DNA from: CAWFQB01 sp965277875 | GTDB taxonomy: Bacteria; Armatimonadota; Chthonomonadetes; Chthonomonadales; Chthonomonadaceae | Reading direction: 5' to 3' | Length of the DNA: 64,000 nucleotides | NCBI GenBank assembly: GCA_965277875.1 | Contig: CBDIDV010000002.1 | Location: forward strand, 1,736,001 to 1,800,000 | In this document: positions 1-8,737 of the stretch, one piece after another | Numbering within the stretch: the stretch's first letter is position 1 | Layout of the letters: each line of letters opens with the position of its first letter | Program-made: the position numbers and the translations under genes | The notes under the pieces: model-generated | Databases searched by the model: none | What the model was told of the DNA's origin: nothing | The model's input: only the letters and a program-made list of their open reading frames with translations

Positions 1-52
1 CAGCGGCTGATTTGCGTTGTCTGACTTGTGAGGCGGACTGTCGGCTCAATGT

Positions 53-98
53 GTGCGCTTTGTATCGTGTGGGAGTACAAGTAGTACAACACGCGCAC
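53..98 (-). terminator. Possible hairpin terminator after the Asp-box protein
   Basis: GTGCGC (53-58) can pair with GCGCAC (93-98), and TTGTA (60-64) with TACAA (85-89), giving a two-part stem just past the stop codon of the minus-strand gene at 112. There is no clear T-run, so this is weak. The remaining bases 1-111 show no gene I can support. Confidence 0.3.
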
Positions 99-111
99 TT
101 TTCGCCCCTGA

Positions 112-3100
112 CTAGTCACCGCGCTTGCCAGAATTGCCGCTGGCGATCACGACGTCATTGGAGGTCACTTTGCCATCGCCATCCAGGTCCAAAGTGCTGT
201 TCGTATACCGACCGAGGGCTGCGGTAATCGCGGCAACGTCTGCTGCGCTCACAACGTTATCGCTGTTCGCATCGCCATTGATCATTAGCGGCGACAGGCT
301 GGGTGACGTGGTCGTTACCACATCCGCTATCTTCTTTCGCAGGAAGCGAGGAATAGTCAAGTAGATGTCGTAATGACCGCGCGTCGAGAACTGCACATCA
401 AACGTGCCGTTGGCGAGCATCGTTGCCGTATGCGTTTCGACGGGCAGATCGGTGTTGAGAGCGCCCGGCCTGCGGACTTCTACCAACACCCGTATGCCGC
501 TCTTTGCGCCCCGGTAGGATTGCAGCACGGGAGCGAAATGCACAACTGCCTTCTGGTAAACGGTGATTGGGAGCGCGCTGATGGGCAGGCGCCACACGCC
601 GCGCCCGAACGTACCCGCATTCAGGAAGCCCGTGGAGGCGTTGAAGTCCAGGTTATTGATCTTGGTGTTTGGCAGGCCGTAGGGTACGGACAGCGTTCCC
701 CAGGTATTGCCGCCGTCGGAGGAACCAAAAACGCCCAGGTCAGTTCCCGCGAAGATTATTTTCTCATCATCCTGTGAGGCGAGCGAAACCGTGTTGATGG
801 GCAGCAGTACCGGCAGGTGGGTGGGATCTGTTACTTGCCCCACGCCCGTGATGTCGGTAAAGAAATTGCCGTTCACAGCATCGTCACACCGATACAGTTC
901 CCCGGCAGTTGTGGTGACGAAGATGCGCTTCGGGTTCACGCGGCTTACGACGATGCTCGTCACGCTGCCACGGAATTGTATTCGCTTGATGATGTCAACC
1001 GCAGTCGTCGGGTTCAGGCCGTCCGGCACGACCGAGTAGACACTGCCGTCACTGCACCCCACGTAAATGATCGGCTCGAAGCCCTGCGCGGGAATGCCGG
1101 AGGGCGCAATCGCCGTGACGTTCCCGCCGGTCAAGGGCTTGTTGGCGCTATTGACATCCAATATTTCCGTCCAGCTTTTGGCGGCATGGTCGTACAGCCA
1201 CAGATTGTTGGTTCCCGCATACAGATGATCGTAGTTCTGCGGGTCGAGCGCGATTACCTGTACGAAGGCGGAGTTCCCCATCGGGTCGTCATGCGAAATA
1301 TTCTGAACCGTCTGCCATCCGTCATCGGTCAGGTTGATGTTCATTGTCGCAATCGGCCCGTTCTGGGAGCCGGGGTAGCACGAGTACATGGTGGCGGGCG
1401 TTTTCGTGTTGATGGCAACGCCACTGCCGTCGCCGCCCGTCACGCCCTGCCAGCCGAACAGACTGCCGAACGTGTAGCTGGTTCCATTGTCCTGCGAGCC
1501 GCCCAGGATGGTATCCGCAGATGTAGAATGAAACACCGTTTGATAAAACTCGGTCACGACCAGGCTTGCATTCGCGTTGCTGATGGCGTTGAAGTTATCG
1601 AGCGGATTGTAGCGCAATTTGTACACGCCGCCGTCGTTGCCCAGCAGGATATTACTGGGGTTGCTCGGATCAATACCGATGGCGTGCTGATCCGTGTGCA
1701 TCTGGTCGTTAAAGGTAAACGAATTCGGTCCCAGACTCACCTGCCCGATAGCGCCCCACGTCAGGCCCGCGTTCGGGGAGCGGTAGGTATCCTTCAGGCC
1801 GACGTAGACTACATCAATCGGCGGTGAGGGGATGCCGCTCGTGTCGGACGGCTGCGTCGTCGTGGCGATATAAAAGTCGTAGAACGCCTGATCCCAGACG
1901 TGGTCATTACCCTGCCCGTCCAGAGCCTGCGGAAAGTTGTCTGTGGTGTTGATCCAAGTCACGGTTCCATCCGCAGCCACGGTTCTTTTATAGATCTGAT
2001 CGGCATAACCGTCCGCCGCGTACACGACGTTCTTATCGATCTTGGAGGCAGCGACGTCGGTAAACCAGGCGGTGGCGAAATCCGGCGACTGGCTCCACGT
2101 CACTCCGTTGTCGGTGGAGGAGTAGATGCCGGAACTGCTGTTCGCGGACTCGATGGCAGCATACACTACCGAGCGATCCGCGTTGTAGACGATGTTATGG
2201 CAGTTGCCGTCAATGTTGAATACCGGCGTAAACGTCGGTGTCGCGCTCAGCGCGTTCGTGGAGCGATAGATGCCGCCGTCTACGGTGAAGATGCTGTCGC
2301 TGCTGCGCCCGACAGCCACCAGGAGGTTGTTGGGATTTGCCGGGTCTACAACGGTCTGCCGAATGCTGTGATCGGTGAAATAGACGCCGTCAGGATCCAG
2401 ATTCTGCCATGTCGCGCCGCCGTCCAGCGACCGATACAGCCCGCCACCCGCTTCATCGCTGCCATCGTAGTCGCCCGACCCGGCATACAGCACACTGCTG
2501 TTGGTCGGGTCTATAGTCAGACTGGAAAACGACTGCGTCGCTACGGATTCAGTCGTGGGCGTCCAGGTAGTTCCGCCATTCAACGTTTTCCAAATGCCTC
2601 CGACCGGAGCGGCAATATAGGCAATGCGGGAGTTCGTAGGATCTATCGTACAGGCATTGATGCGTCCTGACACGGAGCCGGGACCGAAAAAGATTTGATC
2701 CACAGGAAGCAGTTGGTTCGGGCCGACATTTTGCCAGACGCCGCCCGTAGGCAGCACAGGGTTGATACCAATCGGGCCGACAGGCAGACCGGCGGCGAGC
2801 GTATGAGGCGCGCTGCTGCCAAACAAGGTTCCAAAGCTGAAGGGGCTAGCGCCAGTGAGACCGCCCCCCGGAGAGCTGCTGGCGAAACTGCCGCCCGGAG
2901 CGCCGCCGGCTCCGAAAACGGGCATTGTCGCGATCTGCTTCATGGCCCTTCGCAGGCTGGAGCGCTTGGGCAGATTAACGACGCTGCGGGCATACGCTTT
3001 GTAGGCCGCCACTTCACGAGGGTCACGAGACGGGCGATGGGGAGGCAGTTGGAGGCGCGGCCTGGGCATGGGATAGCTGACCTGCGGCTGTACAATCGGG

Positions 3101-3255
3101 AGGGGCGTACCGATTACTCCGACCGGCCCGGACGTAACGGCAGAGTTGCCCCCGCGCAGAGCCTTTTGCGCCGGAGAGGTGACGGCCACAAGGCCAAACA
3201 CGCTCAACAACGCGCCGCTCAGCAGAGAGCGACGAGACCAAGAAGAGAAGTGCAT
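112..3255 (-). CDS. Secreted Asp-box (BNR/sortilin-like) propeller protein with C-terminal dockerin-like repeats
   Basis: Predicted exported protein of 1047 residues. The start at 3255 is chosen because AAAGGA lies about 11 nt upstream and the protein then begins with a twin-arginine-like signal (SRRSLLS) and a hydrophobic stretch; the longer frame to 3426 has no signal. A Pro/Gly-rich linker is followed by many Asp-box motifs (SLDGGATW, STDNGVTW, SSDGGNTW, TLNGGTTW), the signature of sortilin/sialidase-type beta-propellers. The last ~50 residues hold two calcium-loop-like segments (DANSDNVVSAADV and DLDGDGKVTSNDV), as in type I dockerins. Known members bind or cleave glycans, or act as cell-surface adhesins. 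No sialidase active site is evident, so the substrate is unknown. It lies upstream of nothing in the window and shares strand with the S53 peptidase. Confidence 0.85.
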   Translation of the reverse strand: MHFSSWSRRSLLSGALLSVFGLVAVTSPAQKALRGGNSAVTSGPVGVIGTPLPIVQPQVSYPMPRPRLQLPPHRPSRDPREVAAYKAYARSVVNLPKRSSLRRAMKQIATMPVFGAGGAPGGSFASSSPGGGLTGASPFSFGTLFGSSAPHTLAAGLPVGPIGINPVLPTGGVWQNVGPNQLLPVDQIFFGPGSVSGRINACTIDPTNSRIAYIAAPVGGIWKTLNGGTTWTPTTESVATQSFSSLTIDPTNSSVLYAGSGDYDGSDEAGGGLYRSLDGGATWQNLDPDGVYFTDHSIRQTVVDPANPNNLLVAVGRSSDSIFTVDGGIYRSTNALSATPTFTPVFNIDGNCHNIVYNADRSVVYAAIESANSSSGIYSSTDNGVTWSQSPDFATAWFTDVAASKIDKNVVYAADGYADQIYKRTVAADGTVTWINTTDNFPQALDGQGNDHVWDQAFYDFYIATTTQPSDTSGIPSPPIDVVYVGLKDTYRSPNAGLTWGAIGQVSLGPNSFTFNDQMHTDQHAIGIDPSNPSNILLGNDGGVYKLRYNPLDNFNAISNANASLVVTEFYQTVFHSTSADTILGGSQDNGTSYTFGSLFGWQGVTGGDGSGVAINTKTPATMYSCYPGSQNGPIATMNINLTDDGWQTVQNISHDDPMGNSAFVQVIALDPQNYDHLYAGTNNLWLYDHAAKSWTEILDVNSANKPLTGGNVTAIAPSGIPAQGFEPIIYVGCSDGSVYSVVPDGLNPTTAVDIIKRIQFRGSVTSIVVSRVNPKRIFVTTTAGELYRCDDAVNGNFFTDITGVGQVTDPTHLPVLLPINTVSLASQDDEKIIFAGTDLGVFGSSDGGNTWGTLSVPYGLPNTKINNLDFNASTGFLNAGTFGRGVWRLPISALPITVYQKAVVHFAPVLQSYRGAKSGIRVLVEVRRPGALNTDLPVETHTATMLANGTFDVQFSTRGHYDIYLTIPRFLRKKIADVVTTTSPSLSPLMINGDANSDNVVSAADVAAITAALGRYTNSTLDLDGDGKVTSNDVVIASGNSGKRGD

Positions 3256-3425
3256 CAACGATGATTCCTTTCGATGTACCAGGAATGGAAAACAAAAACT
3301 CGAAGCGAGAGTTTGTTGTAGGTTTAAGTGTGCCGAAAACCGGACGCAGTCCCGTGACATGCTCCCCAGCAAAATCGGGGAAACGGGCAGTCCTGCGCCG
3401 CCCGTTCCGCCCGCGTATTGTATCA
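3256..3425 (-). promoter_or_regulatory. Extended -10 promoter and structured 5' leader of the Asp-box gene
   Basis: On the minus strand, TGATACAAT (3425-3417) matches an extended -10 (TGn plus TACAAT). Transcription would start near 3410, leaving a ~155-nt leader before the ATG at 3255. The leader can form three nested helices: GGAC/GTCC (3342-3345 with 3390-3393), CCCGT/ACGGG (3351-3355 with 3383-3387) and CCCC/GGGG (3364-3367 with 3377-3380). It matches no riboswitch class I know. Confidence 0.45.
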
Positions 3426-3439
3426 CAATCGAGCGCGGT

Positions 3440-5812
3440 CTATCTTGCGATGCCCGGCAGAGTGGGAGGGCCGACCGGAGGCGTTACCGCGGGGGCAATC
3501 GGCTGCACCAGCAGCGAGAACAGATCCGCCACGAAAGACACCGGGAGATAATTTCCGTCTACTCCTGTGACGTACAGCTGCACTGTCTTTCCTTTGTACC
3601 TGTTCACGTTCAAACTGTACGAATGCCGACGGTACTCCTTGCGGCCTGTAAGGGGATTGTATGTATCGTCCAAGTCGGTAAATTGATCCAGTGTTTGCAG
3701 TATGTTCCCGCTGGTATCACGCAGCTGCACAGTGAGCGTACTGACGGGAAACAGTACCTGTTGAGCGTCCACCAACAATTCGTAGCTGAGACGGGCGCTG
3801 CTAATGTTGCTGGGAATGGTCACGGTCTGATGCAGCGTGTCCGTGTGCGGGGAGCCGTATCCCGCGAACCAGGCTTTCCATTTGCCGCTGAAGGCCGGGT
3901 AGCGATTAAAGTTGTCTATCACGCTCAGGGAAGCGACCCAGGGCTGCGGCCTCTTGGCGCCGTTTTCAAAGCCTCTGTTGCCCAGCAGTTCAACCGGCGG
4001 CGGCGGCGGCGGGAAATTGCTTGCCGCCAGGTCGTTCAGCATGTTCAGTCCGTTAAAGGACCCCAGGCCGGTCGTCAGGTCGTATCCCGTAACAGCCGTA
4101 TAGAACAAGTTGTTGCTGCCATCCGCAATGTCGTGAAAGTCGAGGTTGTACCGTGGGCCTGCCGCGATGCTGTACAAAGCGTAATTCGAGAACCCCAGCG
4201 TAGACCTACCCATCACGGCGCGCTGCTGATTGACCAGAGCGGTAAATGCGGCCCACAGCGGCGCGGCAGCGCTTGTACCGCCGTTGCCCTGCTCAGAGCC
4301 ATCCAAATAAATGGAGAAGGGTTCGTTGTTGTAGTCCGCGTTCAGCGCCACATCGGGCGCGTTGCGCATGGTCGTCGAGCCGCCGTTCTGCGCGTTGATG
4401 AACGGTATCTGATAGTCGGGAATGCCCCAGATCGTGCTGATGCCGCCGCCGCTGCCGCCGTCGTTGCCGCCATCGAAGGGTATGGTCTGGTCTATATGCC
4501 AAGTCGTCTCGTTGATCCACGGCCCGCCCGGTCCGTCTGTGGTCACTTTGGTTCCGCCTACGGCGGTACAGTGCGGCTGGTCAGCGGGGTCCTGGATCGC
4601 AAAGTTCGTGCCGTCTACATACGCCCCGTTGTCGCCCGATGCGGCAAACATAGATTGTCCCTGCGCCGCCATCTGCATAAAAGCGGCATCCTCCGCGACG
4701 CCCGACGCGGGGTCCTGATAAAACTCCGCCAGACCCCAACTGGTGCTGACACTCTTGGCGATGTTGTCGGTCGCTATTCTGTTGTACAGGTCAATGTACA
4801 CTGAACTGCCGTCATTTGCGCCCTCGTAGACTACGATCTTGGTGATGTTGGGCGCGAGCGCGGTCATCATTTCGATGTCCAGAACCACTTCACCTGCGGA
4901 GAAACCCGCTGTGCCATTGTATCCATCTACATAAATGTTTTGCAGTGGCACATTGGGCAGGCCATACGCCTGCTCGTAAAGCGCGATGTCGCTGGGATTG
5001 TAGCCATCGAGTTCGTACAGGCCCAGCACCTGGCCTGTGCCGTCAATACCGGGAATGTTCAGGTTATACGCGGTGCGTATATCTGTGGGCGTCAAGTCGC
5101 CGTTTGGGCCGGAGCCGGTTCCATTGGGAGCAGGCGGGGGGAAGTTTTGCAGGAAGGATACCAACGGCGTCGTCTTGAGAAAAGCAAGGGGGTCGGCGCG
5201 CTTGACATGGCTGTAAGCGTGATGGAGAACTGAGTTGTCCAGCCCGATAATGCCCAGCAGTTTGCCCGCGATCACCGCAGGCACGGCGGGACTGGAATCA
5301 GGGGAGCGAAAAATGCGTCCGTCAGGGTCGCGATACTGCAAAAGCTTAAGGCTGAAAGCAGCCTCGATGGTCTGCGCCGATCCCGTCACGTCCAGAAGTA
5401 CGCGGTTGGGCGTTGTGCTTTTGATGGTCAGCCCCTGCGCTGTGGCGTAAGCCGTAACGGCGTCATAATCCGCCTGCGTGGGGCCGAACTGATCGGTAAA
5501 CTGCTGCGGGGTGAGGTACTGTCCATACTGCGGACTTTTCGGGTCGTAGATGTCTTTCAGCAGTTGCTGAAGCTGAACCTGGTTCCGCAGCGGGAGGGAT
5601 ATGGCGAAAGTCACCTGTTCCTGCGCCGGCACGCGGCCAATCAGCTTCGATTTCAGTACCATTGGAGCGACGCGTCCGGGCAGGCGCGTGGTGGCCTGGG
5701 CGCCGGCGGAAGCGGAAAGTGAAAGACAGGCCAGGCCGCAAACGGCGGCAAGACCGGCAGAAATATAGCGGACAGCGCGGCGCAAGCCACGCCCTGAGGA
5801 TTGTGCGATCAA
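3440..5812 (-). CDS. Secreted S53 (sedolisin/kumamolisin-like) serine-carboxyl peptidase
   Basis: An acid-active endopeptidase family, secreted as a pro-enzyme. The 790-residue product has a signal peptide (residues 1-40), a pro-kumamolisin domain (~45-200) and a catalytic domain (~235-590). The S53 residues are visible: Glu308 and Asp312 in GEVVLD, the oxyanion Asp394 in ASGDNGAY, and Ser514 in GGTSAAAP. A calcium-site signature (FHDIADG ... TGYDLTTGLGS) closes the domain. A C-terminal beta-sandwich (~600-790) follows a proline linker. The start is TTG at 5812, supported by AGGAG 6-8 nt upstream. S53 enzymes are common in soil heterotrophs that take protein from acidic environments. All catalytic residues are intact. 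Confidence 0.93.
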   Translation of the reverse strand: MIAQSSGRGLRRAVRYISAGLAAVCGLACLSLSASAGAQATTRLPGRVAPMVLKSKLIGRVPAQEQVTFAISLPLRNQVQLQQLLKDIYDPKSPQYGQYLTPQQFTDQFGPTQADYDAVTAYATAQGLTIKSTTPNRVLLDVTGSAQTIEAAFSLKLLQYRDPDGRIFRSPDSSPAVPAVIAGKLLGIIGLDNSVLHHAYSHVKRADPLAFLKTTPLVSFLQNFPPPAPNGTGSGPNGDLTPTDIRTAYNLNIPGIDGTGQVLGLYELDGYNPSDIALYEQAYGLPNVPLQNIYVDGYNGTAGFSAGEVVLDIEMMTALAPNITKIVVYEGANDGSSVYIDLYNRIATDNIAKSVSTSWGLAEFYQDPASGVAEDAAFMQMAAQGQSMFAASGDNGAYVDGTNFAIQDPADQPHCTAVGGTKVTTDGPGGPWINETTWHIDQTIPFDGGNDGGSGGGISTIWGIPDYQIPFINAQNGGSTTMRNAPDVALNADYNNEPFSIYLDGSEQGNGGTSAAAPLWAAFTALVNQQRAVMGRSTLGFSNYALYSIAAGPRYNLDFHDIADGSNNLFYTAVTGYDLTTGLGSFNGLNMLNDLAASNFPPPPPPVELLGNRGFENGAKRPQPWVASLSVIDNFNRYPAFSGKWKAWFAGYGSPHTDTLHQTVTIPSNISSARLSYELLVDAQQVLFPVSTLTVQLRDTSGNILQTLDQFTDLDDTYNPLTGRKEYRRHSYSLNVNRYKGKTVQLYVTGVDGNYLPVSFVADLFSLLVQPIAPAVTPPVGPPTLPGIAR

Positions 5813-5904
5813 GGGTCTCTCCTGTGAAGCGGGCGCAGGTCATGCGAGAAGGGCGGCAAAGCGTCGTGGAGATGCGGCGCGTCCTCGCGGGGGATGTCAC
5901 AGCC

Positions 5905-5910
5905 ATTATA
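5905..5910 (-). promoter_or_regulatory. Possible -10 box for the S53 peptidase
   Basis: TATAAT on the minus strand (plus-strand ATTATA), about 93 nt from the TTG start at 5812. No convincing -35 box was found. The same spacer has an AT-rich hairpin (AAAAATAAT/ATTATTTTT, 5942-5967) that may end the polB transcript. Confidence 0.35.
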
Positions 5911-6041
5911 CTCGTTTGACAGGCAAATTTCCTCTATTAGCAAAAATAATCGTATAATTATTTTTTCAGGCTGCCTGCTCCAAGACGCCGCGACAACATT
6001 GGGGCCGTTATGACAGCTTCTCTGTCACGGAACGCGAACTT

Positions 6042-8612
6042 TCAGAACAAATCCAAAGTCTCCTGCACCTGCCGGGGCAGGCCCTGCGCGGTCGGCCTGG
6101 GAACGTACTTGTCGAAGGCGGTCCTGGTCATCTGCGCGTCTTTGAACGCATCCTCCAGCCGCTTTGCGAATTTGTACAGCTTGTCCATGTAGTATTTGGT
6201 GTTCGCGTCGTTCTTGTAATCGGCCAGCAGGCCCAGCGTACCGTCCGCCTTTTCGTATACAAGCAGATGCTCGCCGACAGGTACGCCATTCGCGACCAAT
6301 GCGGCCCGTTTCTTGTTGTCACTGCTGAACGTCTTTTCCGTGATGCGCTCGCGGCGCACAAGCTCCTCGATGGGGATGCGCTTGTTCAGAAGGTCGTCAA
6401 TGGATTGGGCGTATAGCTGCGCTACGCCGTCGAAATCGTGCTGAAGCAGGCAGTCCACGGCTTTCGTCAGAAAATGCCGCCCGTACCGTTCGTCGGCCCG
6501 CGACCTCAGACTCGCCCCCTTGAACGTCTTGCGCCCGTCATACGAGACAAGCACATAATTCTTGGTCTTGAGCGAGAGCATCACGGCAAACCGCCCGTCA
6601 AAGGCGAGACGTATCCCCGGCGGCAGGGAGGACCCTATCTGCGCCACATACGCCCGCTCCGCTTCCTCGCCCTGCACATCGTCCGGCGGCACAAAGTAGA
6701 CGCCGTCCGTGTCTATTTCGATCACCGTGCTGTCTGAGCGCTGCAAGCGGTCGGCGATCTCTTTGACCAGATCGCGCCCGGCAAGCGTCACGCGCCGCGC
6801 CGCCTCATAATCGTTGAAGCTGAACGGACCACCCAGATACCCGTAAAACGAGTTTATCAGCACCTTGAACGATCCCTGCAGACCGTCCCAATAACCGCTT
6901 TTATCCTGTTCCTCCGATGCCCGCCGCTTGGCGTCCAGCCGCCGCTCGGTCAGGTCGCGCAGGCAGGGAATGAAGATGTTGAGCGTGTCGGCTGCGGGGG
7001 CGAGTTGGTGCGTGAGCATCAGGCTCGGATACAGCGACTCGACATCCGCCTTGACGATGCGGTTCAGTACACCCTGTTCCAGGACGGCTGCGTACCCGCC
7101 CTCATAGGGAACCGGGGCCTGAGTACGCGCTATGGCCCGCCCCGCCGCCAGATACGCGCGCACGAAAATCGTGTTGATCTTTTCGCCGTTGCCCGTAACC
7201 ACGACCTGCCCGTAGTTGTCGGGAACCATCTGCGCCTGATAAAACTCCACGGGCGAGATCAGGGCTGCCAGGTCGCGGGTTTCGATCACGTCCTGCCGCG
7301 CGTACTTATGTACCAGTTCCGGGTCTTCGCGGTAGATTTCGGCCAGCCGTTCGCGGGGCAGTTCCACGCGGTCGGCGTCCGCGAAACCGAACACCCGCGC
7401 GCACTCTTTCAGGCCGTAACTCGACAGCGCCTGTTTGGCCCAATCGAAGCGCTGTACCACAAGGTATGTGTCCACGACATGCCGCCCATGAATGTAGACC
7501 GGCGTAAACGGGCGCGTGTTGCCGCCTGCCGCAATCGCGTAATTGCGCTCCTGGCCTTTGCGCGGCTCGCTGCCATCCCGCCCGATGCGCAGGCGAACGC
7601 CGCACTTTTCGGCCCGCGCCATCACATACGGCAGATCGAAGCCGAACACGTTATGCCCCTCAATCACGTCCGGGTCGCGCTTGACGACAAGGGCGCTGAA
7701 CCGTTCCAGGATCTCTTTTTCGTCGCCTTCGATGATGTCTACAAGGCCGCGATTGTCGGACACGGCGATCAGCAAAATGCAGGCGTCCGGGGCGTGAGGG
7801 TCTAATCCCGTCGTTTCGATGTCAAATTGAAGCCGAACCACGTCCTCGAACGTCATGCCTTTGAACAGCGTCATTCCCGACCGCATCAGCATCATTTTCG
7901 CGCCGCCGGGGTATGTAAGGTTGGACAGGTGCGCGTCGCGGACGCGCCAGCGGGCATCCTGATACGCCTGCTGCGAGCCGAACTCTGCCAGCAGGCAGTA
8001 GCCCGGCCCTTCCAATTCGGTATACTGCGCGTCCGGCAATTCAAAGGGGGGCATCTCGGTCAGCAGTATCCAGGGCTTGTAGGGCGCGTACTCGCGGCGT
8101 ACTACGCTGCCCTCGCGCCGATACAGCCACGCGCCGTCCTGATAATCCGGCTCCACGGCCACGATGTTTGTGGTGGGGTCAAGGCCGAACAGGGCCTCCG
8201 CGCTCGTCACCTGATGCACGGGGGCAGGCGCGGCAACGGCAGTCTGTACCGCGCCCTCCTGCCGCGCGCGGGCAAGCGTCGCCTCGAAATCAACGTCATA
8301 CGCGGCTTCATCGTAAGGCGAAGGCAGGTCGTCATCGTCCGGGTCAGGCTCTTCCCCGTCAGGCGGCGGCGGAATGCGTTCTGTCTCGACGGCCCTGCTC
8401 ACATCAGATGCAGACTTCTCTACACTGCCTGCGTTCATGTCATTATTCAGGCCGTCCGCATCGTCGGCATAAGGATCAGCGCTCGCGTCGTCCAGATCGT
8501 CCTCGTCGCTAAGGGCGTTCGGGGTGTTGACGACGCGCGGCGCGGTGGCCGCGAGGGGGCGTCGGCTTCTGTCGGGGCTTTCCAGCGCCTTTTCAAAATT
8601 GCTTTTTCTCAT
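6042..8612 (-). CDS. polB: Family B DNA polymerase with 3'-5' exonuclease
   Basis: An 856-residue DNA polymerase of family B. The exonuclease motifs are intact: Exo I FDIETTG (Asp264, Glu266), Exo II GHNVFGFD (Asp326) and Exo III YARQD (Asp441). The polymerase motifs follow: A at DVESLYPS (Asp523), B at KVLINSFYG (~583-591), C at IDTDGVYF (Asp634, Asp636), and a KTKNY motif near 682. Motif C reads DTDG where DTDS is more usual. The first ~130 residues are an acidic, low-complexity extension not expected in the fold. Bacterial homologues (Pol II) usually act in repair and translesion synthesis; a role here is inferred. The gene is divergent from murJ and appears leaderless. Confidence 0.93.
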   Translation of the reverse strand: MRKSNFEKALESPDRSRRPLAATAPRVVNTPNALSDEDDLDDASADPYADDADGLNNDMNAGSVEKSASDVSRAVETERIPPPPDGEEPDPDDDDLPSPYDEAAYDVDFEATLARARQEGAVQTAVAAPAPVHQVTSAEALFGLDPTTNIVAVEPDYQDGAWLYRREGSVVRREYAPYKPWILLTEMPPFELPDAQYTELEGPGYCLLAEFGSQQAYQDARWRVRDAHLSNLTYPGGAKMMLMRSGMTLFKGMTFEDVVRLQFDIETTGLDPHAPDACILLIAVSDNRGLVDIIEGDEKEILERFSALVVKRDPDVIEGHNVFGFDLPYVMARAEKCGVRLRIGRDGSEPRKGQERNYAIAAGGNTRPFTPVYIHGRHVVDTYLVVQRFDWAKQALSSYGLKECARVFGFADADRVELPRERLAEIYREDPELVHKYARQDVIETRDLAALISPVEFYQAQMVPDNYGQVVVTGNGEKINTIFVRAYLAAGRAIARTQAPVPYEGGYAAVLEQGVLNRIVKADVESLYPSLMLTHQLAPAADTLNIFIPCLRDLTERRLDAKRRASEEQDKSGYWDGLQGSFKVLINSFYGYLGGPFSFNDYEAARRVTLAGRDLVKEIADRLQRSDSTVIEIDTDGVYFVPPDDVQGEEAERAYVAQIGSSLPPGIRLAFDGRFAVMLSLKTKNYVLVSYDGRKTFKGASLRSRADERYGRHFLTKAVDCLLQHDFDGVAQLYAQSIDDLLNKRIPIEELVRRERITEKTFSSDNKKRAALVANGVPVGEHLLVYEKADGTLGLLADYKNDANTKYYMDKLYKFAKRLEDAFKDAQMTRTAFDKYVPRPTAQGLPRQVQETLDLF

Positions 8613-8618
8613 GGGAAA

Positions 8619-8627
8619 ATTATACCA
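8619..8627 (-). promoter_or_regulatory. Extended -10 promoter giving a leaderless polB transcript
   Basis: The minus strand reads TGGTATAAT ending 6 nt before the polB ATG at 8612. A start site ~7 nt past the -10 falls on the ATG. No Shine-Dalgarno sequence fits between them. Confidence 0.6.
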
Positions 8628-8719
8628 GTACGCGCCCGTTCCTGCCCGTCCGATTCGTTTTCAGTCCGCATAATTCCGCCTGCACCATCGCCGACAGATT
8701 CGTTGCGGGCAGAATTTCG

Positions 8720-8728
8720 TGCTACAAT
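8720..8728 (+). promoter_or_regulatory. Extended -10 promoter giving a (nearly) leaderless murJ transcript
   Basis: TGCTACAAT (TGn plus TACAAT) ends 9 nt before the murJ ATG at 8738, so the leader would be only ~0-3 nt. There is no Shine-Dalgarno sequence. The spacer between polB and murJ is 125 bp and carries both divergent promoters. Confidence 0.55.
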
Positions 8729-8737
8729 TAAATCATT

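Noticed and set aside
3146..4804. 552-codon open frame on the plus strand opposite the S53 peptidase
   Set aside because: Shadow frame with no recognisable domain; the minus strand has a complete S53 active site.
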